From: RI-153 sp041391225
Lineage (GTDB): Bacteria > Chloroflexota > Anaerolineae > Caldilineales > Caldilineaceae
Assembly (NCBI GenBank): GCA_041391225.1
Contig: JAWKOL010000028.1
Location: 1-64,000 of the forward strand
Reading direction: 5' to 3'
Length of the DNA: 64,000 nucleotides
Under the pieces are notes generated by a model. The model searched no databases, was not told the origin of the DNA, and was given only the letters and a program-made list of their open reading frames with translations. A program made the position numbers and the translations under genes. How positions within the stretch are numbered: the first letter of the stretch is position 1; each line of letters starts with the position of its first letter. Below, piece by piece: positions 10,898 to 21,299 of this stretch.

Positions 10898-12962
10898 ATG
10901 GCACATTCCAGCGAGCCGAAACACACCAACCGTCTGATCCGCGAGACGTCGCCTTATTTGCTACAACACGCCCACAATCCTGTGGACTGGCAGCCGTGGG
11001 GGCCGGAGGCGTTGGCCGCCGCCCAGGCCGAAGACAGGCCGATCTTCCTCAGCATCGGTTACAGCGCCTGCCACTGGTGCCACGTGATGGAGCGCGAGAG
11101 CTTCGAAGACGAGTCCACGGCGCTGATCATGAACGACCGGTTCATCAACATCAAAGTCGACCGCGAAGAACGCCCCGATCTCGACTCGATCTACATGGAC
11201 GCGGTGCAAGCGATGACCGGCCAGGGTGGCTGGCCCATGAGCGTCTTCCTCACGCCGCAAGGGCAGCCCTTCTACGGCGGCACCTACTACCCGCCGGCGC
11301 CGCGTTACGGTATGCCCAGCTTCAAACAGGTGCTGCTGGCCGTCTCCGAAGCCTACGCCACCCGCCGCGACGAGATCGAAGGCCAGGCCGAACGGCTCAC
11401 CGAGGCGCTCAACCGCTCCGGCTTTCTCCAGAGCAGCCGCGGCGACCTGAGCACGCAGATCCTCGAAGACGCAGTGCAGAAATTGCAACACTATTTCGAC
11501 GACCAATATGGTGGCTTCGGCGATCAGCCCAAGTTCCCCCAGCCCATGACGCTCGACTTCGCCATGAGCCAGTCCAAGCGTACCGGCGATTTGGACGCGC
11601 TCTACGTGGCCGAGTTGACGCTGCAAAGCATGGCCGAGGGCGGCATCTACGATCACCTGGGCGGTGGCTTTCACCGCTACAGCGTGGACAGGGTGTGGCT
11701 CGTCCCCCACTTCGAGAAGATGCTCTACGACAACGCCCAACTGCTACGCAGCTACCTCTACGCCTGGCAGATTACCGGCCGCGCTGACTTCCGTCGTTGA
11801 TCGAAGAGACCACCGACTACGTGCTGCGCGAGATGACTTCGCCCAACGGCGGCTTCTATGGCAGCCACAGGACGCGGACAGCGAAGGTGAGGAGGGCAAA
11901 TTCTTCGTGTATCGCCGCCGGAGATCGAGGATATCCTTGGCGCGTGGACGCGGCGCTGTTTCGACGCGCCTACACGCCAACGCGACGGAACTTGAGGGCA
12001 AAGAACATTCTCAATCTGTCGAAATCGCTAGAGGAGAGCGCCGAAACGCTGGGGATAGAAGCGGGATGCGTTCCGGCGCGCAGGCGTCGCTGCGCCGGAA
12101 ACTCTTCGGATGTGCGCGAGGAACGAACAAGCCCGGCCGCGATGAAAGATCTCACCGAGTGGAATGGGCTGATGATCCACGCCCTGGCCGAAGTTGGTGT
12201 TGTGTTGGGGCGGGCCGATGCGCTGACTGCGGCTGTCAACGCCGCCGACTTCGTCCTTGGGGCGATGTGCCAGGAAGATGGCAAGCTCTACCGATCCTAC
12301 AAAGATGGGCAGGCCTGCTTCAACGTCACCTCGAAGACTACGCCGCCTTTGCATCGGGTCTTGTCGCGCTTCTACGAAGCTACCTTCGATCTGCGCTGGT
12401 TGCATGAAGCCAGCCGCCTCACCCAACTCATGATCGCCCAGTTCGGCGACGCCGAAACGGCGGCTTCTTCCAGACCGGCGTGATTCACGAAACGCTGGTG
12501 GTGCGTCGCAAAGATTTCATCGACAACGCCATTCCCAGCGGCAACTCCGTGGCCACGGACCTGTTGCTGCGCCTGTCCAAGCTCACAACGACAAGTGTTC
12601 GCCACCAGGCGGCGCATCTTCAACCTCATGGAATCGGCCATGTCGCAGCAGCCCACCGGCTTTGGGCGTTTGCCTGCGCACTCAACGACTATCTCTCGCC
12701 CAGCCAGGAAATCGCCATCGTCGGTGATGCGCAGATCCGCGCACTCCAGGCGTTGCTGGCCGAAGGCGCCGTCACTACCTGCCTGGCACGGTCCTTGCAC
12801 GCGCGATCCCACGCTCGAAGACGAAAACATCCTCCCCTCCTCGAAGGCCGCACTCGTCGACGGCAAACCTGCCGCCTACGTGTGCGAAAACTTCGCCTGT
12901 CAACGCCGGTGACGGAGGTGGAAGGGTTGCGGGAAGGCTGCGCCGGGAAGAATGATGAATGA
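10898..12962 (+). pseudogene. YyaL/DUF255 thioredoxin-domain protein (frameshifted)
   Basis: Start ATG 10898 behind gaagga. The first 300 residues are intact and contain the DUF255 thioredoxin-like domain: SPYLLQHAHNPVDWQPWG, then the redox CxxC in SACHWCHVMERESFED, and GWPMSVFLTPQGQPFYGGTY. Next comes the start of the six-hairpin (alpha/alpha) domain (GGFGDQPKFPQPMTLDF, DHLGGGFHRYSVDRVWLVPH). Frame is lost at ~11797 and shifts several times. Later pieces are still typical: LTEWNGLMIHALAEVG, KDFIDNAIPSGNSVATDLLL, and a C-terminal VCENFACQ. The family is widespread (bacterial YyaL, animal SPATA20) with an unclear cellular role. Convergent with alanine dehydrogenase across a palindromic terminator. 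Confidence 0.8.
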
Positions 12963-13007
12963 AGAACGGGTAGGGTTCCTTCTACCCGTTCTTCATTCAC
13001 CATTCTT
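12948..13007. terminator. Bidirectional palindromic terminator
   Basis: A 26-base inverted repeat with one mismatch (12948-12973 and 12982-13007) and an 8-base loop, lying exactly between two converging genes. The arms carry gaatgaagaacgggtag and its complement. The left arm overlaps the last codons of the YyaL-like gene. The arm sequence resembles that of the perfect 29-base hairpin at 51443-51504. Confidence 0.8.
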
Positions 13008-13013
13008 CTTTCT

Positions 13014-14113
13014 TCAGCCCAAACTCACTCCCGCGCCCACATACGCCATCCCAAACGCCTGGGCCACTGCTTCGTAGGTGAGTTGACCGGGCGTGGGTGT
13101 TGAGGCCATGTTGCAGGGGGACGCTGTTGTGATGGCGTCGATGCCTTGATCTGCCAGTTGCAGCGTAGGGGGACAGTCTGCTGGTGAGGGCGACGGTGCT
13201 GGTGCGTGGCACCGCTCCCGGCATGTTCGCCACGCAGTAGTGGACCACACCGTCGATCTCAAACGTAGGGTTGCTGCGGGGTGACTTGTCTCTACACAGC
13301 CGCCTTGATCCACGGAGACGTCGATGATCACCGCCGTTGCGCATGTCGGGCAGCATGTCGCGGGTCACCAGCCAGGGCGCGGCCACCAGGGATGAGGACG
13401 GTGCTGATCACAAGATCCGGCGGCGACGGCTTCTTCGATGTTGGCTTCGTTGCTGGTACGCGCCTCCAACTGGCCGCGAAAGACGTCGTCGAGGTATTGC
13501 AGCCGGTTGTGGCTCAGATCGAGCACGGTGACATGCGCGCCCAGGCCGATGGCCATCTTGGCTGCGTTAAGCCTACCACGCCGCCGCCCAACACCGCCAC
13601 CCGACCCGGCGCCACACCGGGGACGCCGCCCAGCAGCACGCCGCGCCCGCCGTTGTTGCGCTGCAAGTAGGCTGCGCTACCTGGTGTAGCCATGCGCCCC
13701 GCCACTTCTGCTCATGGGCATGAGCAGGGGCAGGCGCCCGTCGCCGGTCTGCACTGTCTCGTAGGCCACGGCTGTCGTCTTCGATGCGAGTAACTTTTCG
13801 GTCAATGGGCGGTCTGCGGCCAGGTGCAGGTAGGTGAAAAGCAGCAGATCGGGGCGCAGGAAGTTGTACTCTGACGCTACCGGCTCCTTCACCTTCACCA
13901 CCATCTGCGCGCCCCAGGCATCGGCGGCTGCGGGGACGATCTCGCGCACCGGCGTCGACGTAGCCCGCTGTCTTCAATGGCGCTGCCTTCGCCCGCACCT
14001 GCCTGCACCAACACCTGATGCTCCGCGGCGCGTCAACATGTGCGCACCGCTCCCGCCGTCAACCCCACCCGATTCTCACTGTCCTTCACTTCTTTCGGAA
14101 GGCTGATAATCAT
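13014..14113 (-). pseudogene. ald: Alanine dehydrogenase (frameshifted)
   Basis: NAD-dependent alanine dehydrogenase (L-alanine + NAD+ to pyruvate + ammonium), here broken in many places. The N-terminus MIISLPKEVKDSENRVGLTA starts at 14113. Fragments give AWGAQMVVKVKEP, LLLFTYLHLAADRPLTEKLL, the NAD-binding loop VAVLGGGVVGLNAAKMA when frames are joined, and AHVTVLDLSHNRLQYLDDVF. The C-terminal end QLTYEAVAQAFGMAYVGAGV is also family-typical. Order and spacing match the family length (~370 residues). Motif conservation across the breaks favours sequencing error. I see no good alternative identity. Confidence 0.8.
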
Positions 14114-14278
14114 CCCACAACTCCTTTTTCTAATGGCAAAGACCTCAATTTCAAACCCCGTTGTCTGAACATGGTCTCCAAATCCTAAGTGTACCAAAAC
14201 AAGCGTAGATCTGGGGCAAGACAAGGTGTATAAGAATAGAACGCACATCGCGGGTGCATTTCGCAATTGGGGCAGGCC

Positions 14279-14358
14279 AAGTGCCGGGGACTTTTCGCCG
14301 CAGCGAGACGGTGCTTCGCTCTTATCGCCACGTCCATCGAAGTCCCCGGCACTTTCGC
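14279..14358. repeat. Palindromic repeat family C, copy 1
   Basis: Ends are a perfect 15-base inverted repeat (aagtgccggggactt and aagtccccggcactt). The first half, gacttttcgccgcagcgaga, is shared with the second copy at 56743-56825 apart from one base. Lies in the 328-base spacer upstream of alanine dehydrogenase and before the tRNA genes. I see no gene in that spacer. Confidence 0.75.
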
Positions 14359-14441
14359 CCCAAGAATGAAATACACCCACATCGCAACCAATTTTTACGG
14401 TGTTTGACGTTTCGCCCGCGCTTGGTTAGAATAGTATCAAT

Positions 14442-14518
<77 letters not shown>

Positions 14519-14524
14519 TCTATT

Positions 14525-14597
14525 GCGGGTATAGCTTAATGGCAAAGCACTAGCCTTCCAAGCTAGCTATGCGGGTTCGATTCCCGCTAACGCTTCA
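14525..14597 (+). tRNA. tRNA-Gly (TCC), acceptor 3' strand damaged
   Basis: Starts gcgggtatagcttaatggc. Anticodon stem ctagc/gctag with loop cttccaa gives anticodon TCC (glycine), and the T-arm gcggg-ttcgatt-cccgc is perfect. The 3' acceptor strand reads taacgct where pairing with gcgggta needs tacccgc, so at least one base is missing or wrong. Six bases after tRNA-Pro. Confidence 0.85.
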
Positions 14598-14598
14598 A

Positions 14599-14664
14599 GA
14601 CTGGGTGACTGGGTTATTCAAGATTGGGAAATTCCCAATTGCCCAGTAGCCTGGTCACCCAGTT
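14599..14664. terminator. Nested hairpin between tRNA genes
   Basis: Outer arms ctgggtgactggg and cctggtcacccag enclose a second hairpin attgggaaattcccaat. It lies between tRNA-Gly and tRNA-Met and could terminate transcription or guide processing of the tRNA transcript. Confidence 0.45.
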
Positions 14665-14737
<73 letters not shown>

Positions 14738-14774
14738 CACACAGCACAGGTGCCTCCCCCGAAAGGATCGTTCC

Positions 14775-15243
14775 ATGATCGTGCGCGACATCATGTCTCA
14801 GCCCCGTCATCACGGTGACGCCGGAGACATCGATCCAGGCCGTGGCGCGTTGATGCGCGACAACCACATCAGCGGCGTAAGCGGTAGTGAAGGACGGCGT
14901 GTTGATCGGTATCGTCACCGGAAGTGGATCTGATCGCTAAACATGCCCCCGCCCAGGAGCCAGGCTACATATCGTTGCTGTGGGCCACCATCCCCCTGCG
15001 CCTGGACGATTACACCCTGTTACAAAAACCAGGTGCGCCACATCCTGGCCGTCAACGCCGAACAGTTGATGACCGAAGACCTGACCACCGTCTCCCCTGA
15101 AGACACGCTGGAACATGTCGCCGGGCTGATGATCAAGCTGGGACACAGTTCGCTGCCAGTGGTTGAGAACGGCAAGCTTGCTGGGCATCATCACCCGCAC
15201 CGATCTGGTCCGCATCATCGAGCAGTTAGAAGTACAGGGTTAG
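14775..15243 (+). pseudogene. CBS-domain-pair protein (frameshifted)
   Basis: About 155 codons behind a gaaagga ribosome-binding site. Opens MIVRDIMSQP, the usual start of stand-alone CBS proteins. Shifted frames give MRDNHISGVSV, then AEQLMTEDLTTVSPEDTLEH, VAGLMIKLGHSSLPVVENGK and finally RTDLVRIIEQLEVQG to the TAG at 15241. Two CBS motifs form a Bateman module that usually binds adenine nucleotides. At least three indels interrupt the first CBS motif and the linker. Confidence 0.75.
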
Positions 15244-15508
15244 CGGCAATCACGACGTATGTTGCCGATGCAACTTCGAGCGTTTCCTGTATACTCCCTC
15301 GTGAGCTACACGTGTAGATCTTCTTGCTTGCACAACCAAATGCACAGTGGTTGCGTCTTCTTTCATGGCTGGGCATGCACACTTCGCAGGCCCGCACCGG
15401 CAGACGTTTCGCATCTCCACACTTTTCACAGGTAGTTGTCGCGCGCAGTTGCTGAACGCTGGATCGATGTCGGCCACCGTTCGCGATCTGCCGTTGTTCA
15501 TATTTCAC
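15215..15508 (-). CDS. Possible small zinc-ribbon protein (doubtful)
   Basis: A minus-strand reading from GTG 15508, with an aaagga motif upstream, contains TTCEKCGDAKRLPVRACEVC: two CxxC knuckles 10 residues apart, reminiscent of zinc-ribbon proteins such as bacterial L32. The rest does not align convincingly, and the far end overlaps the CBS gene. It would diverge from the binding-protein gene with only 31 bases between starts. Apart from this the 296-base spacer 15244-15539 holds nothing I recognise. Confidence 0.2.
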   Translation of the reverse strand: MKYEQRQIANGGRHRSSVQQLRATTTCEKCGDAKRLPVRACEVCMPSHERRRNHCAFGCASKKIYTCSSRGSIQETLEVASATYVVIAANPVLLTAR

Positions 15509-15539
15509 CCTTCTGTCCTTTCAACCAAGGAGATGACCG

Positions 15540-17105
15540 ATGCGACGCACCATTCTGCTGGCATTGCTGCTTGCTGCGTTGTTGGCGTTGGCCGCTTGCG
15601 CTACGCCGGCCGCTGAACCTGCCGACACCGGCGCAGTCGGCGAGGCCCCTGCCGAAGCTGCGCCTTCTGAACCGGTTAACGGCGGCACCCTCACCGTGGC
15701 GCTCGACGGTGAAATCGACACCATCGATCCCCATGTGTCGGTGACCATTGTCGGCTTCCAGGTTTACACTCAGATTTTCGAGGGGCTGGTGATCGTGAAC
15801 CCCACCCTCGACGGCGTGGAACCGCTGCTGGCCGAGTCGTGGGAACAGACCGACGATGTGACCTACGTCTTCACGCTGCGTCAGGGTGTCACCTTCCACG
15901 ATGGCTCCGATTTCAACGCCGAAGACGTGGTCTACAGCTATGATCGCGTCATGGACGAGGACTTCGGCTCGCCGCGCCGCGCCGATCTGCTGCCCATCGA
16001 GAGCGTCACCGCGGTGGACGATTACACCGTGGAATTTAAGCTGAAGCAACCGTTTGCGCCTTTCCTCACCAAGCTGGAAGTGCTGCGCATCGTCCCCGCC
16101 GATGCGGAAAACGATCCGGCGACGAACCCCGTCGGTACCGGTCCGTTCAAGTTCGTGGAGTGGATCACCGGCCAGCGTATCGAGTTGGCCAAGAACGAAA
16201 ACTACTGGCAGGAAGGCCGCCCCTACCTGGATAGCGTCGTCTTCCGCCCCATCCCCGAACCCAGCACGCGTGTGGTTGAACTCCAGACCGGCTCGGTGGA
16301 CATGCTCAACTCGGTGCCTTCCAAAGACGTGGTCGCGCTGGACGAAGACCCCAACATCGACGTCTACCGGGTGATGGGTGTGGTGCGCGATCACATCGGC
16401 TTCAACATGGACAGCCCGCTGATCGCCGATAACCCGAATCTGCGCAAGGCCATCGGCTGGGCCATCAACCGTCAGGCGATTGTCGACGCCATCATGTACG
16501 GCTACGCCGTCCCCGCTCAGGTCGCCATCCCCACCTCGCACTGGGCCTACAACCCGGCAGTGGAAGGCGCGTTCGGCTACGATTTGGCCAAGGCCAAGGA
16601 ATACTACGACGCTGCCGATCCCAAGCCCGAGTCGATCACCGTGAAGGTCAGCCCCACCTACCCCGACGAAGTGAAGATGGCCGAATTGCTCCAACAGGAT
16701 CTGGCCCAGATCGGCCTCGATCTTCAGATCGAACAGTTGGAATGGTCCACCTGGATTCAGCAAGTGGTGAGCGAAGGCAACTTCGACGTGGAGATCGTGC
16801 TGATCTCCGGCGGCATCGATCCGGACGACTTCTTCTACCAATGGCATCACACCGGCGAAGTCTTCAACATCCAGCGCTACTCCGATCCCGACATGGACAA
16901 GATGCTGGAAGACGCCCGTGTTGCCACCGATCAGGAGACACGCCGCGATCTCTACTACCAGATCCAGGAAAAGCTGATCGAAGACGCGCCCATGATCCAC
17001 ATCATCTACCGTGAGTCGATCATCGCCGCCAGCGCCCGCCTCCACGACTTCACCATGACCGGCCGCTACGATATGGACTTCCGCAATGTGTGGTTGACGG
17101 AGTAG
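15540..17105 (+). CDS. Peptide-binding lipoprotein, SBP family 5
   Basis: 521 residues, uninterrupted, with a strong aaggag ribosome-binding site. Lipoprotein signal MRRTILLALLLAALLALAAC (lipobox LAAC, Cys 20), an Ala/Glu/Pro linker to ~residue 48, then the family-5 fold: GGTLTVALDGEIDTIDPHVS, YTQIFEGLV, ESWEQTDDVTYVFTLRQGVT, FNAEDVVYSYDRV, AINRQAIVDAIMYGYAVPA and the C-terminal ILISGG/FFYQWH region. It captures di- or oligopeptides, or another family-5 ligand such as nickel or glycans, outside the membrane. It heads an operon with two permeases but no ATPase genes. Confidence 0.9.
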   Translation: MRRTILLALLLAALLALAACATPAAEPADTGAVGEAPAEAAPSEPVNGGTLTVALDGEIDTIDPHVSVTIVGFQVYTQIFEGLVIVNPTLDGVEPLLAESWEQTDDVTYVFTLRQGVTFHDGSDFNAEDVVYSYDRVMDEDFGSPRRADLLPIESVTAVDDYTVEFKLKQPFAPFLTKLEVLRIVPADAENDPATNPVGTGPFKFVEWITGQRIELAKNENYWQEGRPYLDSVVFRPIPEPSTRVVELQTGSVDMLNSVPSKDVVALDEDPNIDVYRVMGVVRDHIGFNMDSPLIADNPNLRKAIGWAINRQAIVDAIMYGYAVPAQVAIPTSHWAYNPAVEGAFGYDLAKAKEYYDAADPKPESITVKVSPTYPDEVKMAELLQQDLAQIGLDLQIEQLEWSTWIQQVVSEGNFDVEIVLISGGIDPDDFFYQWHHTGEVFNIQRYSDPDMDKMLEDARVATDQETRRDLYYQIQEKLIEDAPMIHIIYRESIIAASARLHDFTMTGRYDMDFRNVWLTE

Positions 17106-17114
17106 AACGTGAAC

Positions 17115-17185
17115 CGTGGTGCGTAGTGCGTGTACCGGTGGACGATGATGTCCTTTTGTACACGTACCACGCACTACGCACCACG
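17115..17185 (+). promoter_or_regulatory. Intercistronic hairpin between binding protein and permease
   Basis: Long inverted repeat: cgtggtgcgtagtgcgtg-tac on the left, gtaccacgcactacgcacca on the right. Lying between the binding-protein and permease genes of one operon, it would stabilise the 3' end of the upstream message or attenuate read-through. This gives the usual excess of binding protein over permease. Confidence 0.6.
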
Positions 17186-17225
17186 AAATCATCAAACGAC
17201 CAATTCATTCCATGATCATCTGCCC

Positions 17226-18170
17226 ATGAACCGCTACATCATCAACCGCCTCTTCCAGATGATCCCTGTCATTTTCGGGGTGTTGCTGGCGGTGTTTCTC
17301 ATGCTCAAGTTCACGCCCGGCGATCCGGCGGCATCGATCCTTGGGGTACAGGCCACGCCCGAGGAACTGGCGCGCATGCGCCATGCCATGGGGCTGGATC
17401 GGCCCTGGTTTGTGCAGTTCGGCATCTGGTTGGGCAATGCCTTTCAGGGCGACCTGGGCGTTTCGTACATCAGCAAGAAGCCGGTGACCGAGATTGTGGG
17501 GACACGCTTTCCCATCACGTTGGAGTTGACCATCATCTCCATGCTTTTTGCCGTGATTGTGGGCGTACCGGCGGGGATCGTGTCGGCGGCGCGACGCTAT
17601 TCGGCGCTGGATTATTCGATCACCGGGCTGGCGCTGTTCGGTGTGAGTATGCCATCGTTCTGGTTCGCCATCCTGCTGATTTTGCTCTTTTCGCTGCGCT
17701 TGGGCTGGCTGCCGGCTTCGGGCTACGTAGGTTGGGAGGCCGGTGTGATCCCACACCTGCGCTCGATGACCATGCCCGCCCTCGCGCTAGGACTCTTCCT
17801 CGTCGGGTCGCTGGCCCGCTTCAGCCGCGCTTCGATGATCGAGACGCTGGTGCAGGATTACATTCGCACCGCCAAGGCCAAGGGGATCGCGCGTCGCGGC
17901 GTTCTGTTGCGCCATGCGCTCAAGAACGCGCTGATCCCCACGGTGACGGTGCTGGGCATCCAGTTTGGTGGTCTGCTGGGCGGCGCGGTGATCATCGAGA
18001 CGATCTTCGCTTTCCCCGGCATTGGATCGGCGCTGCTCACCGCCGTCAATCAGCGTGATTACCCTGTGGTGCAGGGGGTGACGCTGGTGGTGGCGCTGGC
18101 CTTTACCCTCTCCAACCTGCTGGTCGACGTCGCCTACACCTGGCTCAACCCACGCATCCGCTACAGTTGA
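17226..18170 (+). CDS. Peptide ABC transporter permease, DppB/OppB-like
   Basis: Start MNRYIINRLFQMIPVIFGVL at 17226, chosen because the DppB N-terminal signature begins there. No clear Shine-Dalgarno is visible, fitting low expression after the hairpin. Six membrane helices and the N-terminal FTPGDPAASILG motif of OppB/DppB. The EAA loop is DYIRTAKAKGIARRGVLLRH, and the end is ETIFAFPGIGSALLTAV...AYTWLNPRIRYS. 314 residues, normal length. Pairs with the DppC-like permease 10 bases downstream. Confidence 0.92.
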   Translation: MNRYIINRLFQMIPVIFGVLLAVFLMLKFTPGDPAASILGVQATPEELARMRHAMGLDRPWFVQFGIWLGNAFQGDLGVSYISKKPVTEIVGTRFPITLELTIISMLFAVIVGVPAGIVSAARRYSALDYSITGLALFGVSMPSFWFAILLILLFSLRLGWLPASGYVGWEAGVIPHLRSMTMPALALGLFLVGSLARFSRASMIETLVQDYIRTAKAKGIARRGVLLRHALKNALIPTVTVLGIQFGGLLGGAVIIETIFAFPGIGSALLTAVNQRDYPVVQGVTLVVALAFTLSNLLVDVAYTWLNPRIRYS

Positions 18171-18180
18171 CGGATTGATC

Positions 18181-19083
18181 ATGACTGCCAAACAAGCCCC
18201 GTTGAAATCACCTGCCCGCGGCGACGATCTGACGCTGAAACGCCCGCCCGAACGCCCGCTGTGGCGCGCTGTGCGGCGCTTTCGTCGTCACAAGTTGGCG
18301 CTGCTGGGATTGCTCGTGCTCTTGCTGATGGCGTTGAGTGCGCTGGCGCCCGCGCTGATCGCACCCTACGATCCGCTGCACATGCAGATGGAGGATCGAC
18401 TCCAACCGCCGTCGCTTTCGCACCTTTTCGGCACAGACGACTTCGGGCGCGATATCTTTTCGCGGGTGATCTTCGGCGCGCGCATCTCGTTGCAGGTCAG
18501 CTTCATTGCCGTAGGCATCGCCGCCGGCGTGGGCATCACGCTGGGGTTGATCGCCGGTTACGTGGGCGGCTTCGTCGATGCCGTGATCATGCGCTTGATG
18601 GATGTGATCTTTTCCTTCCCGCCCATTCTGCTGGCGATTGCGATCATGGCGCTGCTGGGCGCGTCGACCACCAACGTGATGATCGCCATCGGCATCGTCT
18701 ACATCCCCGTCTTCGCGCGCATCGTGCGCGGCACCACCCTGTCGCTCAAAGAACTGGACTACATCGAGGCTGCTTACGCCGGCGGCGCGCCCACAGGGCG
18801 CATCCTGCTGCGCCACATCCTACCGGGGACGCTGGACGCCATCACCGTGCAGATCACGCTGTCACTGGCCTATGCCATCCTGGCCGAGGCTGCGCTCTCT
18901 TTCCTCGGCCTGGGTACGCAACCGCCGGATCCGTCCTGGGGATCGATGTTGAGTTTCGGCCGCCAGTGGGTGCGCGAGGCGCCGTGGTTTTCGTTCTTCC
19001 CTGGGTTGGCGATCTTTGTCACCGTGCTCAGCTTCAACTTGGTCGGCGACGGCTGGCGCGACGCGCTGGATCCGCGGCTTTGA
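18181..19083 (+). CDS. Peptide ABC transporter permease, DppC/OppC-like
   Basis: 300 residues from ATG 18181. The N-terminal cytoplasmic stretch ends in PLWRAVRRFRRHKLALLGLL (the OppC_N helix), then APYDPLHMQMEDRLQPPS and LFGTDDFGRDIFSRVIFGAR (both DppC hallmarks). The EAA loop is DYIEAAYAGGAPTGRILLRH, and it ends NLVGDGWRDALDPRL. Complete. No transporter ATPase follows: the next gene is a PLP enzyme 200 bases away, so ATPases must come from elsewhere, possibly the locus at 3.5-5.6 kb. Confidence 0.92.
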   Translation: MTAKQAPLKSPARGDDLTLKRPPERPLWRAVRRFRRHKLALLGLLVLLLMALSALAPALIAPYDPLHMQMEDRLQPPSLSHLFGTDDFGRDIFSRVIFGARISLQVSFIAVGIAAGVGITLGLIAGYVGGFVDAVIMRLMDVIFSFPPILLAIAIMALLGASTTNVMIAIGIVYIPVFARIVRGTTLSLKELDYIEAAYAGGAPTGRILLRHILPGTLDAITVQITLSLAYAILAEAALSFLGLGTQPPDPSWGSMLSFGRQWVREAPWFSFFPGLAIFVTVLSFNLVGDGWRDALDPRL

Positions 19084-19103
19084 TTGGGAGATTTCCGAAT
19101 TTT

Positions 19104-19170
19104 ATTGATCCACGAAGGCACACGAAGCACCACGAAGAGGAGAAAGAGGGACACGGATTTCAGGATCGTA
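19104..19170. repeat. Dispersed 'cacgaag' repeat, single arm
   Basis: Contains ttgatccacgaaggcacacg followed by gaagcaccacgaagagg and ggacacggatttcaggat. The same words in the same order occur at the window start, 22141-22287 and 41069-41562. Only one arm is present here. Confidence 0.7.
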
Positions 19171-19222
19171 CTCCAGTCCCCCGTCCCCGCCATTTCCATC
19201 TCACCCCCCAATTCTGGTAACA

Positions 19223-19258
19223 TACAAGGAATCAGTTGTCAGACAACCATCCCTTGTA
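19223..19258. promoter_or_regulatory. Inverted repeat upstream of the PLP enzyme
   Basis: tacaaggaatcagttgtc and its near-complement gacaaccatcccttgta form an imperfect palindrome centred 42 bases before the start codon. This is a plausible operator for the enzyme gene or a weak terminator for the upstream transporter. The aagga ribosome-binding site lies further downstream. Confidence 0.4.
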
Positions 19259-19282
19259 TTTTCACCGTGAAGGAACGCCCAG

Positions 19283-20663
<1,381 letters not shown>

Positions 20664-20665
<2 letters not shown>

Positions 20666-20755
20666 TGCGTAACGAGTGATGCGTAATTGGTCAACGGTGC
20701 TGCCCGCCAATTGGGAACCATCTTGTCTACGAATTACGCATCACGCATCACCCCG
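20664..20755. terminator. Long palindrome after the PLP enzyme
   Basis: gtgatgcgtaatt on the left pairs with aattacgcatcac on the right across ~50 bases containing a smaller inverted repeat (ccaattgg). It uses the 'taatgcgtaa' words also found at 35985-36086 and 50970-50999. Confidence 0.5.
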
Positions 20756-20771
20756 ACCAACCAAAACAACC

Positions 20772-21274
20772 ATGGATCCCGAACCTTCCAACGAACAGGT
20801 CGAAGCCTGGCAGCAGGCGATTGAGTTCTTCCGCGAAGGCGTGCGATTGAAAGAAGAGGGCGATCTGGCCGGCGCTATGCAGAAATATCGGCAATCGCTC
20901 TTCTTCTTCCCAACCGCCGAGGCGCATACATTCTTGGGGCTGGCGTACGCCTCGCTGCACCTGTACAACGAGGCAATCGCCGAATGCAAGCGCGCCATCG
21001 CGGTCGACGCCGATTTCGGCAACGCCTACAACGACATCGGCGCTTACTTGTTGGAGCAGGGAAAGCCGCGTGAGGCGATCACATGGTTCCAGCAGGCGAT
21101 CCTGGCCCCCCGCTATGATCAGCGCGCCTATCCTTTCTTCAACCTGGGCCGTGTCTACGAGAAACTGGGCGATTGGTCCACTGCGCTGCGTCACTACCGG
21201 CAAGCGTTGGACATTCAGCCCGATTACGAAGACGCGACCACAGCGTGGCGCAGTTGCTGGCGCGCTGCAATTAA
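20772..21274 (+). CDS. TPR-repeat protein (frameshift at 3' end)
   Basis: About 167 residues. Four to five tetratricopeptide repeats are readable: QAIEFFREGVRLKEEGDLAG, AEAHTFLGLAYASLHLYNEA, FGNAYNDIGAYLLEQGKPRE, and AYPFFNLGRVYEKLGDWSTA followed by LRHYRQALDIQPDYEDA. Frame is lost around 21243. The other frame ends AQLLARCN at a TAA (21272), just 25 bases before the response-regulator start, so I take this as the true end. No signal peptide, so probably a cytoplasmic scaffold co-expressed with the two-component system. Confidence 0.75.
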
Positions 21275-21299
21275 AGAGTTGAAAGGACACTTCCCCACC

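Noticed and set aside
14281..14400. Riboswitch or structured leader of alanine dehydrogenase
   Set aside because: The structure is better explained by a repeated palindrome also present at 56743-56825, where no related gene follows.
15498..17195. 565-codon open frame antisense to the second peptide-binding protein
   Set aside because: Antisense shadow caused by GC-rich codon bias; it has no family motifs and is His/Val/Gly/Asp-rich in the way such shadows are, while the plus strand encodes a textbook SBP family 5 protein.
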